Assembly: GCF_903645295.1 (NCBI RefSeq)
Contig: NZ_CAHJXM010000002.1
Coordinates: forward strand, 596,001 to 660,000
Reading direction: 5' to 3'
DNA length: 64,000 bases
DNA from: Bacillus sp. Marseille-Q1617
Lineage (GTDB): Bacteria > Bacillota > Bacilli > Bacillales > Bacillaceae_B
Below, one piece after another: positions 17,357-26,721 of this stretch; position 1 is the stretch's first letter, and every line of letters starts with the position of its first letter. The notes under the pieces are model-generated. The model searched no databases. It was not told where the DNA came from and saw only the letters and a program-made list of their open reading frames with translations. The translations under genes were made by a program, and so were the position numbers.

Positions 17357-17703
17357 TGAGTTCTGTCCTTCTATGCCACAGCATCACGAAGCAGCTGAAA
17401 GAAGCAATCGATGGGGTAAGTTCTGAAAATCGCGACTCTGTCATTGAATCAATCGAAAAGCTTTTGGTGGAAAGGCAGAGTCTGCTGGGCAGCATTAAGC
17501 CTCCTTTTTCCACAGATGAGCAAGTGCTGGGCAGGGAAATGATGGCGTGGAATCAGGAAATTGACCGGAAACTTATGCTTTTACGTACAGAAATCAAGCG
17601 TGACATGAACGGCTTATCCAAGAAAAAAACATCGGCACAGCGCTATACGAATCCTTACCAATCACTTCAGCACGACGGCATGTTTTACGATAAAAAGAAA
17701 TAG
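17356..17703 (+). CDS. fliT: Flagellar protein FliT-like
   Basis: A 115-residue helical protein in the fliT position. It is coupled to fliS by a TAATG overlap. It shows the amphipathic-helix pattern of FliT-type export chaperones, which bind FliD. Sequence conservation of FliT is low, so the name rests mainly on position and size. The C-terminus ends in a basic tail (FYDKKK). Confidence 0.8.
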   Translation: MSSVLLCHSITKQLKEAIDGVSSENRDSVIESIEKLLVERQSLLGSIKPPFSTDEQVLGREMMAWNQEIDRKLMLLRTEIKRDMNGLSKKKTSAQRYTNPYQSLQHDGMFYDKKK

Positions 17704-17711
17704 GTGATTCC

Positions 17712-18107
17712 TTGACAAACGCAGTAAAACTGGACGAGAAACAATTCGAACTCCTCAACCAGTACGTTGGAATGCTGGAAACAATCGAAGAAGCATTTGA
17801 TTATGTAACAGTGAGTTTTACTGATATAGAAAAGACGGAAGGCGACCGGGTATTGGCGGATGTGTTCGAAGCCCTTGGTCAGGTATCAGAGAGCAATAGA
17901 ATGTTGGGGCAGATGTTTGAAGAACGTCCGGATATTTTGTCAATTATGATGAAGTTTGTTGGTGTCATTGACCAAGCAATGGAGTTAAACGGTCATTTTC
18001 AAGAAAGTAACGTGAAAGAAGAAATTGTCAAAGGGAAACTATCCCCTGCATTTTCTGCCTGGAGACTGGAAATGGATCAGGTATTGAAGCCTCTTTTGAA
18101 TAACTGA
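17712..18107 (+). CDS. Unrecognised small acidic protein, last gene of fliD operon
   Basis: A 131-residue, acidic, predicted all-helical protein with no family I recognise. The start is TTG at 17712 after AGGTGA (17702-17707), with tight spacing and only 8 bp after fliT. A strong hairpin follows its stop, so it is the end of the flaG-fliD-fliS-fliT unit. B. subtilis has no gene here. Helical content and position would suit an export chaperone or a FliT/FliS partner, but that is inference. Confidence 0.75.
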   Translation: MTNAVKLDEKQFELLNQYVGMLETIEEAFDYVTVSFTDIEKTEGDRVLADVFEALGQVSESNRMLGQMFEERPDILSIMMKFVGVIDQAMELNGHFQESNVKEEIVKGKLSPAFSAWRLEMDQVLKPLLNN

Positions 18108-18112
18108 TGTTA

Positions 18113-18136
18113 GAGCCTCGCATATGCCGGGGCTTT
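18113..18136 (+). terminator. Terminator of flagellar operon
   Basis: AGCCTCG-CATATGC-CGGGGCT followed by TTTTT, six bases after the stop. Confidence 0.85.
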
Positions 18137-18196
18137 TTCTATTTTAGAAAGTCTTTTATGCTATGATAATAGTGATTTCTAAAAAACACTAGTGAG

Positions 18197-18973
18197 ATGA
18201 TGACTCCAATGCAAACCCTGATCAACCTCATCACCAACGAAACAATCAAACAAGCTTCACTCAACCGCACCTGGATTTCCCTCGGAATCATCGTATTCAT
18301 CAATTCTCTTTCCTCCTTCTTCACCTACATGCTCTTTGACGGCATCCAGTTTTCCTTCTGGGAGTTTATGAGAATCAGTTCGAATCTCTTGTTAGTTATA
18401 CAGATATTCTGCCTGGTGATCGCGGGTGATATCGTGTCGAATGAATTCTCGAGAGGTACGATCAAGCTGCTGTTGATCAGGCCGATTAAAAGAAGCACCA
18501 TTCTCCTTTCTAAATATCTAACGGTGATTGTTTGGGCAGTCATATTGACTGCTGCTCATTTCTTGTTTTCTTCATTGCTCGGAATTATATGGTTTTATGA
18601 TAGTTTTTTTGAATTCACGGTGAACTTCTTTGTGGTAGCCGGGGCTTACGTTTTGAGATTTATTGAAATGATCATCATTTGCTCTTTGGCCTTTACGTTA
18701 TCGGTGATTACCCGGAGCAGCTCTCTAGCGATCGGAGTGACCATTTTCTTGACGTTCACTTCGAATACGTTCATGATCCTTCTTAATGAACGCGGGATGG
18801 AGTGGGGGAAGTATTTATTGCTGGCGAATACGGATTTGCAGCAGTACTTTTTTGCCTCGCCTCCTTTTGAGGGCATGACGTTTGGGTTTTCGGTGATGGT
18901 GGTCGGACTGTATCTGGCTGTTTTCGGTTTATTGTCGGTGGTTGTTTTTAGTAAGAGGGATGTTGATGTGTAA
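18197..18973 (+). CDS. ABC-2 type permease without ATPase partner
   Basis: This 258-residue protein has six predicted membrane segments and the ABC-2 signature GDIVSNEFSRGTIKLLLIRPIKRS after the second segment. This family exports drugs, antibiotics or Na+ together with an ATP-binding subunit, and none is encoded here. The ATG at 18197 has only a weak ribosome-binding site (AGTGAG). It separates the fliD operon from hpf and is not part of the B. subtilis order. The substrate is unknown. Confidence 0.82.
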   Translation: MMTPMQTLINLITNETIKQASLNRTWISLGIIVFINSLSSFFTYMLFDGIQFSFWEFMRISSNLLLVIQIFCLVIAGDIVSNEFSRGTIKLLLIRPIKRSTILLSKYLTVIVWAVILTAAHFLFSSLLGIIWFYDSFFEFTVNFFVVAGAYVLRFIEMIIICSLAFTLSVITRSSSLAIGVTIFLTFTSNTFMILLNERGMEWGKYLLLANTDLQQYFFASPPFEGMTFGFSVMVVGLYLAVFGLLSVVVFSKRDVDV

Positions 18974-18979
18974 CAATCG

Positions 18980-19019
18980 CGGTGCCAGGCACAATACAAG
19001 GCATTTGTGTCTTGCACCA
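18980..19019. repeat. Palindrome cluster C, two units 25 nt apart
   Basis: CGGTGCCAGGCACAA at 18980 and a decayed TTGTGTCTTGCACCAA at 19005 keep the exact 25-nt spacing of the larger arrays. Confidence 0.8.
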
Positions 19020-19254
19020 ATTACTCTCCCACCCATTCACAAACCTGCCCCAAAATATCCACCAATCCTTCAAATTTCCCCCGTCTATTCCTCCAAAATC
19101 GTGAGACAATAATAGTGTAAAGAGTAGTTAGTCACGAACCAGCTCCACACACTCTTTACTCATATATCTCTTCAATCCCTTATGTGGCGACACTTTCGAC
19201 ATCTGCCGCAATCCTGCGACAAAATACTTTGTGAAATGACAAAAAATTTCGAAA

Positions 19255-19280
19255 GTTTAAGCAGGAATAATTGAGGGAAT
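19255..19280 (+). promoter_or_regulatory. SigB-type promoter for hpf
   Basis: GTTTAA (19255-19260), 14 nt, GGGAAT (19275-19280) fits the general-stress consensus GTTTAA-N13/14-GGGTAT. hpf (yvyD) is a known SigB target in B. subtilis. Upstream, at 19117-19125 and 19151-19159, a 9-bp inverted repeat (GTAAAGAGT/ACTCTTTAC) of unknown purpose is present. Nothing else is seen in this gap. Confidence 0.75.
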
Positions 19281-19326
19281 GTAGAAATATATAAACATAG
19301 CTTTATTTTTAAAAGGAGGAGTTTAC

Positions 19327-19905
19327 ATGTTGAATTACAACATTCGAGGCGAGAACATTGAGGTAACTCCAGCGATTCGCGAACACGTGGAGAAGAAGAT
19401 TGGCAAGTTAGATCGTTACTTTAATGAAACTCCTGATGCAAATGTACATGTTAATCTGAAAGTGTACCCTGATAAAAATACTAAAGTTGAAGTGACTATT
19501 CCAATGCCGCACCTGGTCCTTCGAGCGGAGGAACGCCACACAGATATGTATGCGGCCATTGATCTAATAGTAGATAAATTAGAGAGACAAATTCGTAAAC
19601 ATAAAACAAGAGTGAACCGTAAAATGCGTGAGAAAGGCAGCCCGAAAGAGTTCTTCGCAGCCCAGGAGGATTTGAACCATGTTTCTCCTAACGGCGCAGC
19701 GGCTGTTGAATTAGAGGACGAGAATGAATCAGAAGTAGTGCGTACAAAACAGTTCAACCTGAAACCGATGGACAGTGAAGAAGCGATTCTTCAGATGGAC
19801 CTGTTAGGCCACAGCTTCTTCGTCTTCACAGATGCTGAAACCAATGCGACAAACATTGTGTACAAGCGTCGTGACGGAAAATACGGTTTGATTGAAACGA
19901 ACTGA
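19327..19905 (+). CDS. hpf: Long ribosome hibernation promoting factor
   Basis: This 192-residue protein is a long-form HPF (YvyD). The N-terminal domain (about 1-100) sits in the decoding region of the 30S subunit. The C-terminal domain (about 130-192, [25 protein letters not shown]) dimerises and joins two ribosomes into inactive 100S particles. AAAGGAGGAG precedes the ATG. A SigB-type promoter upstream suggests stress induction, and a strong terminator follows. Confidence 0.97.
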   Translation: MLNYNIRGENIEVTPAIREHVEKKIGKLDRYFNETPDANVHVNLKVYPDKNTKVEVTIPMPHLVLRAEERHTDMYAAIDLIVDKLERQIRKHKTRVNRKMREKGSPKEFFAAQEDLNHVSPNGAAAVELEDENESEVVRTKQFNLKPMDSEEAILQMDLLGHSFFVFTDAETNATNIVYKRRDGKYGLIETN

Positions 19906-19920
19906 TCATTAACAATTGAA

Positions 19921-19953
19921 GATCCTGCAGTCATTATGGCTGCAGGATTTTTT
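19921..19953 (+). terminator. Terminator of hpf
   Basis: ATCCTGCAG / CTGCAGGAT stem with a short loop, followed by TTTTTT. Confidence 0.9.
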
Positions 19954-20018
19954 GATAGGAGGTTTCTTCCAATTTTTGTCGAAATATAAGAGTAGACAAA
20001 AATAGAGGGGGAACCAAA

Positions 20019-21128
20019 GTGAGAGATCCACGTTTGGGAAAATTGGCAGAGGTGCTTCTGATACATTCATTGAAAATGAAAGAAGGAGAAAAACTCCTGA
20101 TCACAGGTGAGTATACAACTAAGCCGCTGGTAAAGGAGCTGCTTCGAAAAGCGTATGATATGGGGGTCATCCCGTATTTTGAATTCGGCGATCAGGAATT
20201 GATGCGCATCATGGGTACTCATGCAAAGGAAGAGCAGATGATTCTCATGAATAAATGGAATATGGAAAAGTATCAGGATCTGGATGCATTCATCAGCATA
20301 TCGAGCGACCCGAATGATGCCGAAATGAGTGAGGTACCGGCAGAGCAGTGGCAGCTGCTCATGCCGCATATGAAAGATTCCAATGACTATCTTGTCCAGA
20401 AGAAGAAATGGGTCCTGTTAAACTATCCGAACCCATCTCTAGCGCAAAAAGCAAAGATGAGCTATGACACGTTCTTCGATTATCTCCTGGAAGTATGCAC
20501 AGTCGACTACAAGCAGATGGAGGAGGCACAAAAGCCCCTCAAAGAGTTGATGGACCGGACGGATAAAGTCCGGATTACAGGTGAGGGGACGGATCTTACT
20601 TTTTCCATAAAAGACATTCCGTCAGTCATGTGCTTCGGCGAGCGCAATATCCCGGACGGGGAAGTGTATACGGCCCCGGTCAAGGACAGTGTGAATGGTA
20701 CGATCACGTATAATACGCCGACTTTATACCGCGGTTTTTCATTTGATAATATCTCTTTGACTTTTGAAGACGGAAAGATCGTGAAGGCGACAGCTGATAA
20801 AACGAAGGAACTCAATGATATTCTTGATACCGATGAAGGTGCCCGTTTTATCGGGGAGTTCGCGATCGGTGTGAACCCGAAGATCAAAGAGCCGATGCTT
20901 GATATCTTGTTCGATGAAAAAATCAGCGGCAGCTTCCATTTCACTCCGGGACAGGCTTATGAAGGGGCAGATAACGGAAACCGTTCCAGCGTGCACTGGG
21001 ATATGGTCTGCATCCAGCGTCCCGAGTATGGCGGAGGCGAAATGTACTTCGACGATGTTTTGATTCGCAAGGATGGGTTATTTGTAATAGAAGAGCTGAA
21101 AGGTTTGAACCCGGACGCTCTCATTTAA
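20019..21128 (+). CDS. M29 family aminopeptidase
   Basis: This 369-residue protein belongs to the M29 (AmpS/aminopeptidase T-like) metallopeptidases, which remove N-terminal residues from peptides in the cytoplasm using a two-metal site. The C-terminal half shows the expected metal-site blocks: GEFAIGVNP, a GSFHFTPGQAYEGADNGN block, SSVHWDM and the EMYFDDVLIRKDG end. The N-terminal half matches the family start RDPRLGKLAEVLL. The start is GTG at 20019 or the nearby RD codons. DUF1028 follows 15 bp later, suggesting an operon in peptide or amino-acid turnover. Confidence 0.9.
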   Translation: MRDPRLGKLAEVLLIHSLKMKEGEKLLITGEYTTKPLVKELLRKAYDMGVIPYFEFGDQELMRIMGTHAKEEQMILMNKWNMEKYQDLDAFISISSDPNDAEMSEVPAEQWQLLMPHMKDSNDYLVQKKKWVLLNYPNPSLAQKAKMSYDTFFDYLLEVCTVDYKQMEEAQKPLKELMDRTDKVRITGEGTDLTFSIKDIPSVMCFGERNIPDGEVYTAPVKDSVNGTITYNTPTLYRGFSFDNISLTFEDGKIVKATADKTKELNDILDTDEGARFIGEFAIGVNPKIKEPMLDILFDEKISGSFHFTPGQAYEGADNGNRSSVHWDMVCIQRPEYGGGEMYFDDVLIRKDGLFVIEELKGLNPDALI

Positions 21129-21143
21129 AAGGAGGACTTCAAC

Positions 21144-21980
21144 ATGACGTATTCCATAGTCGGATATGATCCTGAAGAAAAAGAATGGGGAATTGCGGTT
21201 CAGTCCAAGTTTCTTGGTGTCGGCTCGGTTGTCCCTTTTGCCAAAGCAGGTGTGGGGGCGGTAGCGACTCAGTCATACGCCAATACCGCTTACGGACCGC
21301 AGGCGCTTCAGCTGATGGAAGAAGGAAAGACAGCCGAGGAAGCAATGGACATCATTACAAAAGATGATCCGGAACGCCATCTCAGACAGGTGGGTCTCAT
21401 TGATGCCTGGGGTCACGGCGCTACGTTTACCGGAGAAGGCTGCTATGACTGGGCAGGCGGAATCACAGGAAAACATTTTGCAGCCCAGGGAAATATTTTA
21501 GTAGATGAAAACACGGTGAAAGCGATGGCAGAAACCTTTGAATCTACTACCGGGAGTCTGGCAGAACGCTTGCTCCATGCATTGGACGCCGGACAGGAAG
21601 CAGGAGGCGACTCGCGGGGAATGCAGTCGGCGGCTCTTTTAGTCGTAAAAGAAAACGGGGGCTACGGAGGCTTCAATGATCGCTACATTGACCTGCGTGT
21701 TGATGACCACTCCTCTCCTATAAAAGAGCTGAAGCGAATCTATTTAATGCACCAGCTTTATTTCAAAGAGTCAGAACCTGGAAGAGTCGTGCTGGTAGAA
21801 GGCGAGGTCCGGGACGACCTGCAGAACGAGCTGAATCGTCTGGGTTATGCGGACGAAGGCAAGTCACTGCATCAATCCCTGAAGGACTACCTGCATACCG
21901 AAAACTTCGAAATGCGTGAGCAGGAAGAGAATTATATTGATTTGGATGTATTGGATTATATGAAGAAGCAAGGGCGGTAG
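21144..21980 (+). CDS. DUF1028 (Ntn-hydrolase-like) protein
   Basis: This 278-residue protein has a full DUF1028 domain (about 1-205), an Ntn-hydrolase-like fold, with the starting block MTYSIVGYDPEEKEWGIAVQ and the GVGAVATQSYANTAYG block. The C-terminal extension (about 210-278) is the domain often attached to DUF1028 proteins. Substrate and activity are not established. AAGGAGGACTTC precedes the ATG. It is probably co-transcribed with the M29 peptidase. Confidence 0.88.
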   Translation: MTYSIVGYDPEEKEWGIAVQSKFLGVGSVVPFAKAGVGAVATQSYANTAYGPQALQLMEEGKTAEEAMDIITKDDPERHLRQVGLIDAWGHGATFTGEGCYDWAGGITGKHFAAQGNILVDENTVKAMAETFESTTGSLAERLLHALDAGQEAGGDSRGMQSAALLVVKENGGYGGFNDRYIDLRVDDHSSPIKELKRIYLMHQLYFKESEPGRVVLVEGEVRDDLQNELNRLGYADEGKSLHQSLKDYLHTENFEMREQEENYIDLDVLDYMKKQGR

Positions 21981-22062
21981 ATTGATAGGGAGCTGTTTTC
22001 AAGGGGGTGGTTGACTTTGAAAACAGCTCTATTTTATGGATATGAAATAGATATTACCCATC

Positions 22063-22200
22063 TCCAGCTTTTGATTGGAGTGCAAGACGAAGACTCCAGC
22101 GGGAAAAGTGACTAATGTGAGACCCCGCAAGAGCGCAGCGATGAGGAGGCTCACGGGTCACCCGCGGAAAGCGAAGTCTTGCACGGAAATCAAAAGCGGT
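22063..22200. repeat. 138-bp element, copy R1
   Basis: The element runs from CCAGCTTTTGATTGGAGTGC to a matching inverted end (GCACGGAAATCAAAAGCGG), with an internal GTGAGACCCCGC...GAGGAGGCTCAC hairpin and the motif CCCGCGGAAAGCGAAGTC. The same element occurs at 26530, 41515 and, inverted, 59651. No ORF inside. Confidence 0.9.
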
Positions 22201-22270
22201 AATCAAGGTACTTTATGAAATAATGAGCAATTCCATTCCAACTGGTTGTTTTTACATCCACCAAAACAGT

Positions 22271-22298
22271 TTAACCCAACCCCAAAATGTTATATAAT
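22271..22298 (+). promoter_or_regulatory. SigA-type promoter for SEC-C gene
   Basis: TTAACC (22271-22276), 16 nt, TATAAT (22293-22298), about 45 bp before the start. Confidence 0.55.
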
Positions 22299-22343
22299 GA
22301 ACATTTGTGAACGGGACTCAACAATTCGGAGGTAAGAACATAC

Positions 22344-23471
22344 ATGAGTACAGTCGGAAGAAATGAACCGTGTCCTTGCGGGAGCGGTAAGAAATATAAG
22401 AAATGCTGTGAAAAAGAGAACGTTGTGAATATAGATGCAATGGTGAACCAGGAACTTGATGTGCTGCAGGCGCAACTGTATGACTTCATCGCTACGGCGC
22501 AGGACCCTAAAATGGAAGAAGCGTATCATGAATATCTGAAGAAAATGGACCTGATGAAGGCCGATCCGGATATTTATGAAATGGCGTTTGTCAGCTGGTA
22601 CGGTGCCACACAGAAAGATTTGGAAGGAGTACGTTTGATCGACCGTTTCATCGATAAGGCGGTAAGCACGGTGACGCGCCCCCAAACGGCTTCAGTTCTG
22701 GAATCCTGGAGAAATCTCCGTGTGACAGCTGGTACGGTTGAAAAAGTGGACGACAGCACGCTTCACGTGGAAGAAGTCATCACTGGTGACAAATTGGTCG
22801 TGAAAGAGAGATTCGGCAAGATGGAAGAGAACAGTTTCTTCCTTGCGTTGCTGCTGCCGAACGGGGACAAGTATCTCCCATTTGCCCAGTATTTCATTTA
22901 TCCATCGATTGAAAAAGCTGCGATGGAACTGGTGAACATTCGTTTTGAACAGGGTGAATTCGAGAACCTTCAGGACTATCTTTCAGATCAATACATGATG
23001 CTTGCTGACGTCGGGTTTGTTTTATACAGTGCGGAAAAGAAGAAATCCGGTAAGAAAGCATCAGCCGATTCAGAAGGAACCGAGATTGAAATACCAGAAG
23101 TTCAGGAGCAGACAACTGAGCAGGCTGACACAATCGAAGGCGTGGAAATCTGGAAGACCCCTGAATATGTAGAAGCACTCACTGCACTTAAAAACTTCCT
23201 TTCTGAAAAAGGTGAAGACAAAGCCGAAAGCGAATTGCTGGTCTCAGTACTGGAAAAATACTTCTACACAGAACGTCCGACGATCCGCAACCCGAAAATC
23301 TATTCAGGTGCACTCGTCGACATGGCGAAAAACATCGACGAAATCAGTATCCGCCACGTCCAAAAGGAACTGGCCGAATACTTCGACGTGTCCGCCAACA
23401 GCATCTCCAGACGAAGCAAACAAATCTGGGAAAGCTATCAGGACACAGTCTACGAACTATTAGAAAAATAA
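22344..23471 (+). CDS. SEC-C domain protein
   Basis: A 375-residue protein with an N-terminal SEC-C zinc motif ([17 protein letters not shown], residues 7-23), the same motif that ends SecA downstream. The middle is mostly helical with an acidic, low-complexity linker (about 225-265). The C-terminus (KELAEYFDVSANSISRRSKQIWE) looks like a helix-turn-helix. Zinc SEC-C motifs bind ribosome, SecB or SecA-related partners, but no precise function is known. It lies next to secA but has its own promoter and terminator. Confidence 0.82.
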   Translation: MSTVGRNEPCPCGSGKKYKKCCEKENVVNIDAMVNQELDVLQAQLYDFIATAQDPKMEEAYHEYLKKMDLMKADPDIYEMAFVSWYGATQKDLEGVRLIDRFIDKAVSTVTRPQTASVLESWRNLRVTAGTVEKVDDSTLHVEEVITGDKLVVKERFGKMEENSFFLALLLPNGDKYLPFAQYFIYPSIEKAAMELVNIRFEQGEFENLQDYLSDQYMMLADVGFVLYSAEKKKSGKKASADSEGTEIEIPEVQEQTTEQADTIEGVEIWKTPEYVEALTALKNFLSEKGEDKAESELLVSVLEKYFYTERPTIRNPKIYSGALVDMAKNIDEISIRHVQKELAEYFDVSANSISRRSKQIWESYQDTVYELLEK

Positions 23472-23480
23472 ACCCCTTCC

Positions 23481-23528
23481 AAGGCCCGTCCCCCGTTGCT
23501 TCACCGCGATGAGGGACGGGCCTTTATC
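23481..23528 (+). terminator. Terminator of SEC-C gene (GGGACGG-type)
   Basis: A 12-bp perfect stem AAGGCCCGTCCC (23481-23492) / GGGACGGGCCTT (23513-23524). The U-run is weak. A related GTCCGTCCCTCACTCGATT sequence follows near 23546. Confidence 0.7.
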
Positions 23529-23804
23529 CGTTTAAACCGCTGAACGTCCGTCCCTCACTCGATTGAAGTGCATCCATTTGGCTTAAGTTGTAAGAGGGGT
23601 GGGATAGTGGTAGAATTAATAGGAATGAATCTATTTATGTGCAGGATTTATAGGGCTTTTAGCGAATGTTTAGTAGAGATGTTTGAACGGGGGAAATAGG
23701 AGGCTTGGAGGCCTTTTACCTTTTCTCATGGAATTCTCATCTGCTTTCGCTATAGTGAAAGTGTTGTTTGGCTCTTACTTATACAGGATAAAGGAGCGTT
23801 ATAC

Positions 23805-26315
23805 ATGCTTGGGATTTTAAACAAAGTGTTTGATGCAAATAAAAGAGAGATCAAAAAGCTTGAGAGAATAGCTGATCAAATAGAAGAACTTGCTCCGGAA
23901 ATGGAGCGCCTCTCGGATGACCAGATTCGTGAGCGAACGGAACGTTTTAAAGAGCGTTATCAAAAAGGCGAAGACCTGGAGGATATGCTTGTCGAAGCAT
24001 TCGCAGTTGTGCGTGAAGCGGCGCGCCGTGTTCTTGGGCTATATCCATACCGCGTCCAGCTGATGGGGGGAGCTTCCCTTCATGGCGGTAACATTTCCGA
24101 GATGAAAACAGGTGAGGGTAAAACCCTGACGGCAACGATGCCGGTTTACCTCAACGCGATCACCGGAAAAGGCGTACACGTCGTTACGGTCAACGAATAC
24201 CTTGCCAGCCGTGACGCCGAGGAAATGGGTCAGCTTTACAATTTCCTTGGTCTGACAGTGGGTCTGAACCTGAACTCCATGTCAAAAGAGGAAAAGCGTG
24301 AAGCGTATAAAGCGGATATCACGTACGGAACGAACAACGAGTTCGGTTTCGATTATCTTCGCGACAACATGGTCCTTTACAAAGATCAAATGGTTCAGCG
24401 TCCGCTTCATTTTGCCGTCATCGATGAGGTCGACTCGATCCTGATTGACGAAGCGCGTACTCCATTGATCATTTCAGGGAACGCACAGCGCACGCCGCAG
24501 CTTTATATCCAGGCAAATGCGGTCGTCCGCACTTTGAAAAAAGACGAAGACTTCACCTATGATGAAAAAACAAAAGGTGTTCAATTAACTGAAGAAGGTA
24601 TCACAAAAGTGGAGAAAGCATTCCACATTGATAACTTATTCGATATTTCACATGTAACTCTTAACCACCACATCAACCAGGCGTTGAAAGCTCACCAGAG
24701 TATGCACCGCGACGTTGATTACGTGGTTCAGGAAGGCGAAATCGTCATCGTCGACTCCTTCACGGGACGCCTGATGAAAGGCCGCCGTTACAGTGACGGT
24801 CTTCACCAGTCCATCGAGGCAAAAGAAGGTCTCGAGATCCAGAACGAGAGCATGACGATGGCAACAATCACATTCCAGAACTACTTCCGTATGTACGAAA
24901 AGCTTTCCGGTATGACCGGTACGGCGAAGACGGAAGAAGAGGAATTCCGCAACATCTACAATATGAACGTCATCGTGATCCCGACGAATAAACCGATCGT
25001 CCGTGATGACCGTGCCGATCTGATTTATGCTTCCATGGAAGGTAAATTCATGGCGGTTGTCGAGGATATCAAGGAACGTCATGAAAAAGGACAGCCTGTT
25101 CTTGTCGGGACAGTGGCCGTTGAAACGTCAGAGTTGATCTCTAAACTTTTAACGAAAAAAGGCGTACGCCATAACGTGCTGAACGCGAAAAACCATGGCC
25201 GTGAAGCCGAAATTATTTTAGAGGCAGGCCAAAGAGGCGCGGTTACAATCGCGACGAACATGGCCGGCCGTGGTACGGACATCAAGCTTGGTGAAGGCGT
25301 ACTCGATCTAGGCGGTCTTGCCGTCATCGGTACCGAGCGTCATGAATCACGCCGTATCGATAACCAGCTTCGTGGACGTTCCGGTCGTCAAGGGGACCCG
25401 GGTGTGACGCAATTCTATCTTTCAATGGAAGACGAATTGATGCGCCGCTTCGGTTCTGACAATATGAAGACGATGATGAGTCGTCTCGGTATGGATGATT
25501 CACAGCCGATCCAGAGTAAAATGGTCAGCCGTGCCGTTGAATCTGCACAGAAACGAGTGGAAGGGAACAACTTCGACGCCCGTAAGCAGCTTCTTCAATA
25601 CGACGATGTCCTTCGCCAGCAGCGCGAGATCATCTACAAGCAGCGTTACGATGTCATCGAATCTGAAAACCTTCGCGAAATCGTGGAAGGCATGATCAAA
25701 TCCGTCATCGAGCGCCAGGTCGCGGCTCATACGGCAAACGAGGAAATCGACAGCTGGAACCTTCAAGGAATAGTCGATTACGTGAACGCGAATCTTCTTC
25801 CTGAAGGGGATATCACAGTGGACGATCTTCGCGGAAAAGAAGCAGATGAAATGATGGATCTCATCTGGGAAGACGTGAAAGTCCGCTATGATGAAAAAGA
25901 AGAAGAGATGAGCGCAGAACAAATGCGTGAATTCGAAAAAGTCATCCTGCTTCGTGCAGTCGATACAAAGTGGATCGACCACATCGACGCAATGGACCAG
26001 CTTCGCCAAGGTATCCACCTGCGTGCATACGGTCAGACAGATCCGCTGCGCGAATACCAGCATGAAGGCTTCGCGATGTTCGAAAGCATGATTCTGGCAA
26101 TCGAAGAAGACGCAGCTAAATACGTCATGAAAGCTGAAATCAGAAACAACCTTCAGCGTCAGGAAGTAGCCAAAGGCCAAGCAGTCAACCCGAAAGAAGA
26201 AGGCGGCAAAGCCAAGAAGAAACCTGTCCGCAAAGAAGAAGAAGTCGGCCGCAACGAACCATGCCCATGCGGCAGCGGCAAAAAATACAAACACTGCCAC
26301 GGCAGAATGGGATAA
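23805..26315 (+). CDS. secA: Preprotein translocase ATPase SecA
   Basis: SecA of 836 residues, the motor that drives unfolded preproteins through SecYEG. Walker A is [11 protein letters not shown] near residues 100-110. The DEAD-type Walker B is [20 protein letters not shown]. The second nucleotide-binding fold has [17 protein letters not shown]. The C-terminal zinc SEC-C motif is [25 protein letters not shown] precedes the ATG. Length and order match B. subtilis SecA1. Confidence 0.98.
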   Translation: MLGILNKVFDANKREIKKLERIADQIEELAPEMERLSDDQIRERTERFKERYQKGEDLEDMLVEAFAVVREAARRVLGLYPYRVQLMGGASLHGGNISEMKTGEGKTLTATMPVYLNAITGKGVHVVTVNEYLASRDAEEMGQLYNFLGLTVGLNLNSMSKEEKREAYKADITYGTNNEFGFDYLRDNMVLYKDQMVQRPLHFAVIDEVDSILIDEARTPLIISGNAQRTPQLYIQANAVVRTLKKDEDFTYDEKTKGVQLTEEGITKVEKAFHIDNLFDISHVTLNHHINQALKAHQSMHRDVDYVVQEGEIVIVDSFTGRLMKGRRYSDGLHQSIEAKEGLEIQNESMTMATITFQNYFRMYEKLSGMTGTAKTEEEEFRNIYNMNVIVIPTNKPIVRDDRADLIYASMEGKFMAVVEDIKERHEKGQPVLVGTVAVETSELISKLLTKKGVRHNVLNAKNHGREAEIILEAGQRGAVTIATNMAGRGTDIKLGEGVLDLGGLAVIGTERHESRRIDNQLRGRSGRQGDPGVTQFYLSMEDELMRRFGSDNMKTMMSRLGMDDSQPIQSKMVSRAVESAQKRVEGNNFDARKQLLQYDDVLRQQREIIYKQRYDVIESENLREIVEGMIKSVIERQVAAHTANEEIDSWNLQGIVDYVNANLLPEGDITVDDLRGKEADEMMDLIWEDVKVRYDEKEEEMSAEQMREFEKVILLRAVDTKWIDHIDAMDQLRQGIHLRAYGQTDPLREYQHEGFAMFESMILAIEEDAAKYVMKAEIRNNLQRQEVAKGQAVNPKEEGGKAKKKPVRKEEEVGRNEPCPCGSGKKYKHCHGRMG

Positions 26316-26330
26316 ATGTTAGATTGAAGA

Positions 26331-26498
26331 GGATACCTGGTACTTGTATAGGAGTGCCAGGTACTTTTCCGTTTTTATGTCCGGGTAGATCCCGGGTTGT
26401 TCCGGGTGCCAGGCTCAAAATGACTGAATTATGCCAGGCGCAGCATCTGGAATGATTTCGATTCAGGCATGATGTGGGAGAGATTGTACCTGGTATAT
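26331..26498. repeat. Degenerate palindrome cluster D behind secA
   Basis: Diverged units near 26331, 26352, 26404, 26429 (25 nt after the previous) and 26484 keep the CCWGG centre. The first two pair with each other: ACCTGGTAC (26335-26343) with GTGCCAGGT (26354-26362), followed by ACTTTTCC, so they can serve as the secA terminator. Confidence 0.65.
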
Positions 26499-26529
26499 TC
26501 TTAATTCTATTCTTGGAATATAGGACTAT

Positions 26530-26665
26530 CCAGCTGTTGATTGTAGTGGAAGGCGAAGACTCCTGCGGGAAAAGCGAGTTAGGTGAGACCCCGCAGGAGC
26601 GAAGCGACGAGGAGGCTCACCAACCGCCCGCGGAAAGCGAAGTCTTCCACGGAAATCAACAGCGG
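26530..26665. repeat. 136-bp element, copy R2
   Basis: Same element as at 22063. It runs CCAGCTGTTGATTG to ATCAACAGCGG, with inverted ends and internal GTGAGACCCCGC / GAGGAGGCTCAC. It lies between secA and prfB, replacing the tight spacing seen in B. subtilis. Confidence 0.9.
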
Positions 26666-26721
26666 CGATTAACAGAGCCAAATTTATATACAAATTAAAA
26701 TAACTCTAGAGGTGACCAATC

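Noticed and set aside
19117..19159. Terminator or operator from the GTAAAGAGT/ACTCTTTAC repeat
   Set aside because: The 25-nt loop is long, there is no T-run, and no gene upstream on this strand needs it. Kept only as a note.
25500..26300. Long reverse-strand ORF within secA
   Set aside because: Shadow of the secA coding frame. Phe/Val/Asp-rich composition is typical of an antisense shadow.
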